A DNA stretch of 19,231 nt, taken from contig JAGBPV010000026.1 of assembly GCA_017633195.1 (NCBI GenBank), positions 1-19,231 on the forward strand, written 5' to 3'. The notes beneath the pieces are model-generated. The model ran no database searches. It was given only the letters and a program-made list of their open reading frames with translations, and was not told the origin of the DNA. This DNA comes from a bacterium (lineage in GTDB: Bacteria; Bacillota_I; Bacilli_A; Mycoplasmatales; Mycoplasmoidaceae). A program made the translations under genes and the position numbers. Positions 12,201 through 18,200 of the stretch are shown piece by piece (position 1 is the first letter of the stretch; each line of letters begins with the position of its first letter).

Positions 12201-15200
12201 GATCCAGAGGAGGAATTTGCAGATGAATTAGTATTTGGTGTTAATTGAATAAGATTAAACAATCATAAAGTTACACCAGGAATTTGTGCATTTACATTAT
12301 TTGTTAATGAGATATTGCTTGGTAATTTAATTGTAATTGCATTCACAATTTCAGAAATTGAATATGCAATATCAGAAATAATAAATTGATCTTTAGAAGC
12401 AATAATTTCAGCTTTAATTACACTTCTAATTGCATCTTGTAAAGCATTATTTTCATTATTTAATGCATCAATTGCAGTATATGAACTCATTGAATCATAA
12501 CTTGATACATCAATAATTTGATTTAATAAAGAATCTAATGTTGAAGCAATAGTTTTATATCTATTGTAATTCGTACCAGTTTGAAGTGCACTGATTGAAC
12601 TAAAACCATCAACAATAAAATTTGAAGTTCCACTTGTATTTATTAATTGAATTGAATTATATGATAATGTCACATTAGGAATTTGTGCATTTTGATTATT
12701 TAATGAAGAAATAGAAGTTGGTAAATTTATTGAAATATTTTTTAAAATATCACTAACTGAATAAGAAACATTGTTAAATACAAAATTTATATTTGAATTA
12801 TTAATTTCATTTTGCAAAAAATCTATAATTGCTTGTTGTAAAGTTATAGAAGAAGAAGTACTTGTTGATGCTTCAACTATAGTATTAGTTTGTAATCCTA
12901 AATTAGCACTTTGTATTAATGCTTGTGAAGCAGTCATATTATTAAATCAATATTGAACATTTATATATTGACTTAATAAACTACTTAATTTATTAGCAAT
13001 TTGGGAATTAATTGTTGGAGTATTAGATTTTCCAATATTACTTGAACTTGTTGTTTCAAATCCACTTAAAGTGAATGTTGAACCATCTTTATTAGTTAAA
13101 TTAATGCCTTCATATTGAATCAACACATTATTTATTACTCCATTTTCAGCATCAGTTAAAGAAATATATGAAGGTAAAATAATAGTTATTCCAGCTAAAA
13201 TTTGAGATACATTGTAATATACATCATAATCTGAAATTTCAGCAATAGTAGTAAGATTATTCTTAATATATTCACTAATTTGTTGTGATAATACATTCTT
13301 AATTGATGAAATTAGTTGAGTTTGATTATTTAAAGCAGATTGTGCTGTAGTAGTACTGTAGTTTGATAAAGTAATTTCTTGACTTATTACATTAGCAGTA
13401 TTTAAATCATCTGCTAGTGTATTATTTCTATTTGCATAACTTGAATTTTCAACTGAAGCAATTAAAAATCCTTTAATAGTAAAACCAGATGAACTTGTAA
13501 ATTCTTTATATGAAGTATTTGTTGGAAATGCACTGTTTTCATTAATACCAGCAAAACCATAATATATTTCAACACCAGAAATTTCTCCTTGTTCATTATC
13601 TATTGAAGATACTTGAGTTGGTAAAACAATTTTTAAATTATGAAGAATTTCTTGTGCTGTTCAAGCAACATGATTAATTACAAATTTGTTAAGAGAATTT
13701 AATATTTGAAAATATATTTGATTCTTTATTGCATTAATTAAATTTGATGAAATTAAAAGTGCATTTTGTGCAGTAATATTACTATATCCATTTATATTAA
13801 TAACTGAATTGTTAAAGATATAATTTGATAAATTTTGAAATACAGTTTCTCATTGATTGTTTGTACTTTCACTACTGTATCATTCATTTTCAGAACTTAA
13901 AGAATTTAATTGTTCAAAACCAGTAATGGTGAAAGTTGATTTATTTGCAGAATTTGATAATAAAATACCTGCATAATTTAATGAAACATTTGGAATTTGT
14001 GAATTTTCATAATCAATTAAACTAATAGTTGAAGGTAAAGTAACTGTAATATTATTTGCAATTTCACTAGCAGTATAACTAACTTTTGCAACAATTATTG
14101 GACTTGAAATTTCTGCTTCAATAGCATTAATAATTGCACTATTTAGTTTTGCAGAATTATCTAAAGCGTCTGCTGCAGTGATAGTATTGAATGAATCATA
14201 TGTAGAAACATTGATATTTTGATTTAATAAATTATCTAAAATATTTGCAATTTCTTGATTAATAGAAGATGTTGTTCCATTTGAATTTAATACAATACTA
14301 TTTCCTATATTAGTTGCAGATGCTGCTTCAAATCCTGAAATAACAAATGAATTAGTTTCATTATTTGATAATGAAATTACATTAGTATTAAATGAAATTT
14401 GTACATCTGAAATTTCTCCATTTAAAGCATCTGATAATGAAATTGATTTTGGTAAAGTAATAGTTAAATCATTAAGAATTTCATTTGTTGTATAGTTTAT
14501 ATCTCCAATAATAAATGAAGTTGAAGAAATTTCACTTTCTATAGCATTCAATATAGAAATTGTTAAACTAGAAGAATCATTTAATACATCTACTGCAGTA
14601 ACATTACTATAATTATTAATTGCTATAGTTTGTTTTAATAAACCAGCTAATTTAGTAAGAATCAAATCGCTTCTAGATAAATTTTCATTATTAGAAGTTG
14701 ATACAATTGAATTTAAAATATTTTGTTTTGTAGTAGTTGAAAAACCAAAAATTGTGAATGAAGGATTTGATGATGTATTAATTTGAACTCCATAATATGA
14801 CATTATTACACCAGAAATTTGTCCTGTCAATGCATCTAATAATGAAATTGATTTTGGTAATTCAATATTAATACCAGCTAAGATATCTTTTGCACTATAA
14901 CAAACACCTAAAAAATTTAAATTTATTTGGTTTAATTTTGATAAGATTGTATTTTTAATTGCAGTTATTAAAGTAGAAGAATTTAATAAAGCATTAGCAG
15001 CAGTTATATTGTCATATCCACTAATATTAATACCATTTTGTAACATTAATTCAATGGTATTAGAAATACTCATATTTCTCTTAAGTTGTCAATATGCTGT
15101 ACTTGAAGTTGTTTGTGCTGTGTTTTTAATTGAACCTTGTGTTGAACCTGAATTTATTTCTTGTCCTTGAGATGTTAATGGAATTGTTGAATTAAGTACT

Positions 15201-18200
15201 GCATCTTTAAATCCACTGATGGTGAAAGTAAATGTATTTTGTGTACTCATTAATCTAATATTAGCAAATTGTAAAACAACACCTGTTAGTAATCCATTTG
15301 TATCATTTTCATATGAAATAAAACTTGGTAAAATCACATTGATATTACTTATAATTTGTTCAATACTGTAATTTATAAAATCTTCATTAAATCCTGCTGC
15401 AGTTTTATCATTACTTGTTAAGACAAGCATTATAGCATCTTTAATTGCACTAGATAAATTAATAGTAGTACTACTACTATACAATTCTCCTAATGCATCA
15501 GCTGCAGTAATGTCTTGAAAATTTTTAATAGTAATTACACTATTCAATATACCATCTAATTTCTTTGCAATTAATTCATCTCTACTTGTAACATTAGTTG
15601 GAGCAGGATTTTTGAAAGGTATTGGTAAAGGATTAGGAACTGGTGTTGTTCCTAAATCATTACTTTCTGATGATTGAAATCCAGTTGCTGTAAAGGTTGA
15701 TGAACCAGTTTTACTTGTTAATAAAACATTTTCATAATATAACTTAATATTAGGAATTTCTCCATCTGTATCATTAGTTGTAGTAATACTACTAGGAAGA
15801 GAAATTGACAGTGCACTTATTATTTCAGAAGCAGTAAATGTTGTTCCATTATAAACAAAACTTTGATCTGAATTTTTTAATTCTTCTTGAAGTACAAATC
15901 CAATATTTACAATTAATGTTGATCAATTTAATAACGCATTAGAAGCAGTAACATTACTGTATTCACTAAGAGCAATTGTTGTAGATAAAATACTACCAAT
16001 TTGACTAGCCATTTTTGAATCAGTACTTGAAGATTCTCCATTTGGTGTTGGAGTTTGTGTAGGTACATCTGTATTTCCGATTTCTTTGAATGTGACTTGT
16101 TTAAATCCAGTAATAGTAAATGACTCTATTTTTTTTAAATTTTGTAATGTAATACCATTGTATTGTAAAGATACTCCATCAATCACACCATTTTCATCAT
16201 TTGTTAATGTAATTGATGGTGGTAAATAAACTGCTATATTATTACAAATATCTTGTGTAGAAAAAATAATATTATTGAAAATAAATGTACTGCTACTTAT
16301 TTGGCTTTTAATTTCATTTATAACAGTAATAACTAAATTTGTTATGTTAGTTATTGCTGTTGCAGCAGTAATATTATTTAAAACAGCAACATTAATAGTT
16401 GCGTTTAGTAAATTAGATAATTTATTTGCAATTAATTCATTGATGTCTTGTGATGTTGTTGATGATGTATTAGAAGATGAAGTAGTATTACTTGAATTAC
16501 TTGAAGAAATAATAGTTTGTCCAACAGCTTCTTTGGTTGTTTGTTTAAATCCTTGAACAATAAATGTATTTTTATTAGTACCATTATTTTGTAATAATGT
16601 TCCATCAAATTCTAATTGAACTGGTATTTGTCCAATTAAATCATCTTGTAAAGTAATATCTGAAGGTAAAATTACATCTAATTGACTAATAAAATCATTT
16701 GCATTAAAAGCAATAGCATTAACAATAAAGTTAAAATGATTATCTGAAAAAATTGATAATCACATTTTTAAAAATGCATTACTAATAGCATTTTTTAATT
16801 CAGAAACATTAGATAATGCATCAGCTGCTGTTGTTGCGTTGTATCCAGAAACAATAAGATTTGAAAATGATAAAGGAGCATAATTAATAGAACCATTAAA
16901 AATATTTGCAATGTATTTTGCTATTGTAATATTTTCACTTGAATTTAAAACAGAACTTGAATAAACTTCTTGTAATGATTGTTGTTTAAAACCTGTAATT
17001 TTAAAAGTTCAAGTATTTTGATTATTGTTTAATAAAATACTATTGTAACTTAATTTAACTTGTGGAATAACACCATTTTCATCATCAGTTAATGATATAG
17101 AATTAGTTAAAGCTGCATTAGATCAAGCTGTATTTTGTGGAAAGGAAATTGTAATATTTTTTACAATATCACTTGCAGTATATATAATTCCACCAATATT
17201 CAAATTAATATTTGAACTTGAAATTTCTTGAATCAAAAATGCATTGATTGAACTAGTTAAACTTGTAGAATTTGATAATGCATCTGCAGCAGACATACTG
17301 CTATAACTACTTAGACTAATATTTTCATTTAATAAATTGCCAAGAAGATTTGCAATAATTTGATTTCTAGTTGATACTTGTAATGATGAAGTACTGTTTA
17401 AATTATTTATTGTAATTGAAGTTGTTCCAATATTTGCAGCTGTTGTAGTTTGAAAACCATTAATAATGAATGTTGAACTTTCAGAATTTTTTAATAAATT
17501 ACCATTATATGAAATTTCTACACCTGGAATTTGTGAAGTTGTATCATCACTAATACTAATTCCACTTGGTAATTGAATAGTTAAATTATTAATAATATTA
17601 CTTAATGTATAAGTTACTAGATCAACTGTTAAATCAAATTTAGAATTTTGAAGTTCACTTTCAATTGCTTTTTTAATAGCAATTATTAAATTATTAGGAT
17701 TTAATAAAGCTATTGCTGCAGTAGTATTTGAATAATCAGGTAGTGAAATAGATTGATTTAAATAACTTGAAATACTATTAGCAATTAGTTCATTTCTACT
17801 TGTTGATGTATTTGAACTAGTAGAAGGAATTGGAGCAGTTCCAATATCATCAATAGATGTAATTTCAAAACCTTTAATAGTAAATGTAGAATTATCACTA
17901 GAACTAGAATTAGTTAATACATTTCCATTATATAAAATTTGTACACCAGGAATTTGTGCATTTTCATCATCATTTGTGGTGATAGATGAAGGTAAATTAA
18001 TACTTAAATTAGATAAAATATCACTAGTTGTATAACTTATACCAGCAAATATAAAGTCATTGATTAGACTTGAAATTTGTTTTATAACTGCTGCTTTAAT
18101 TGATTCTATTAAATTATTTTCATTACTATTTAATAATGCATCTGCAGCAGTGATATTAGTGAATCCAACAATATTTATATCTTGATTTAATAATGAATCT

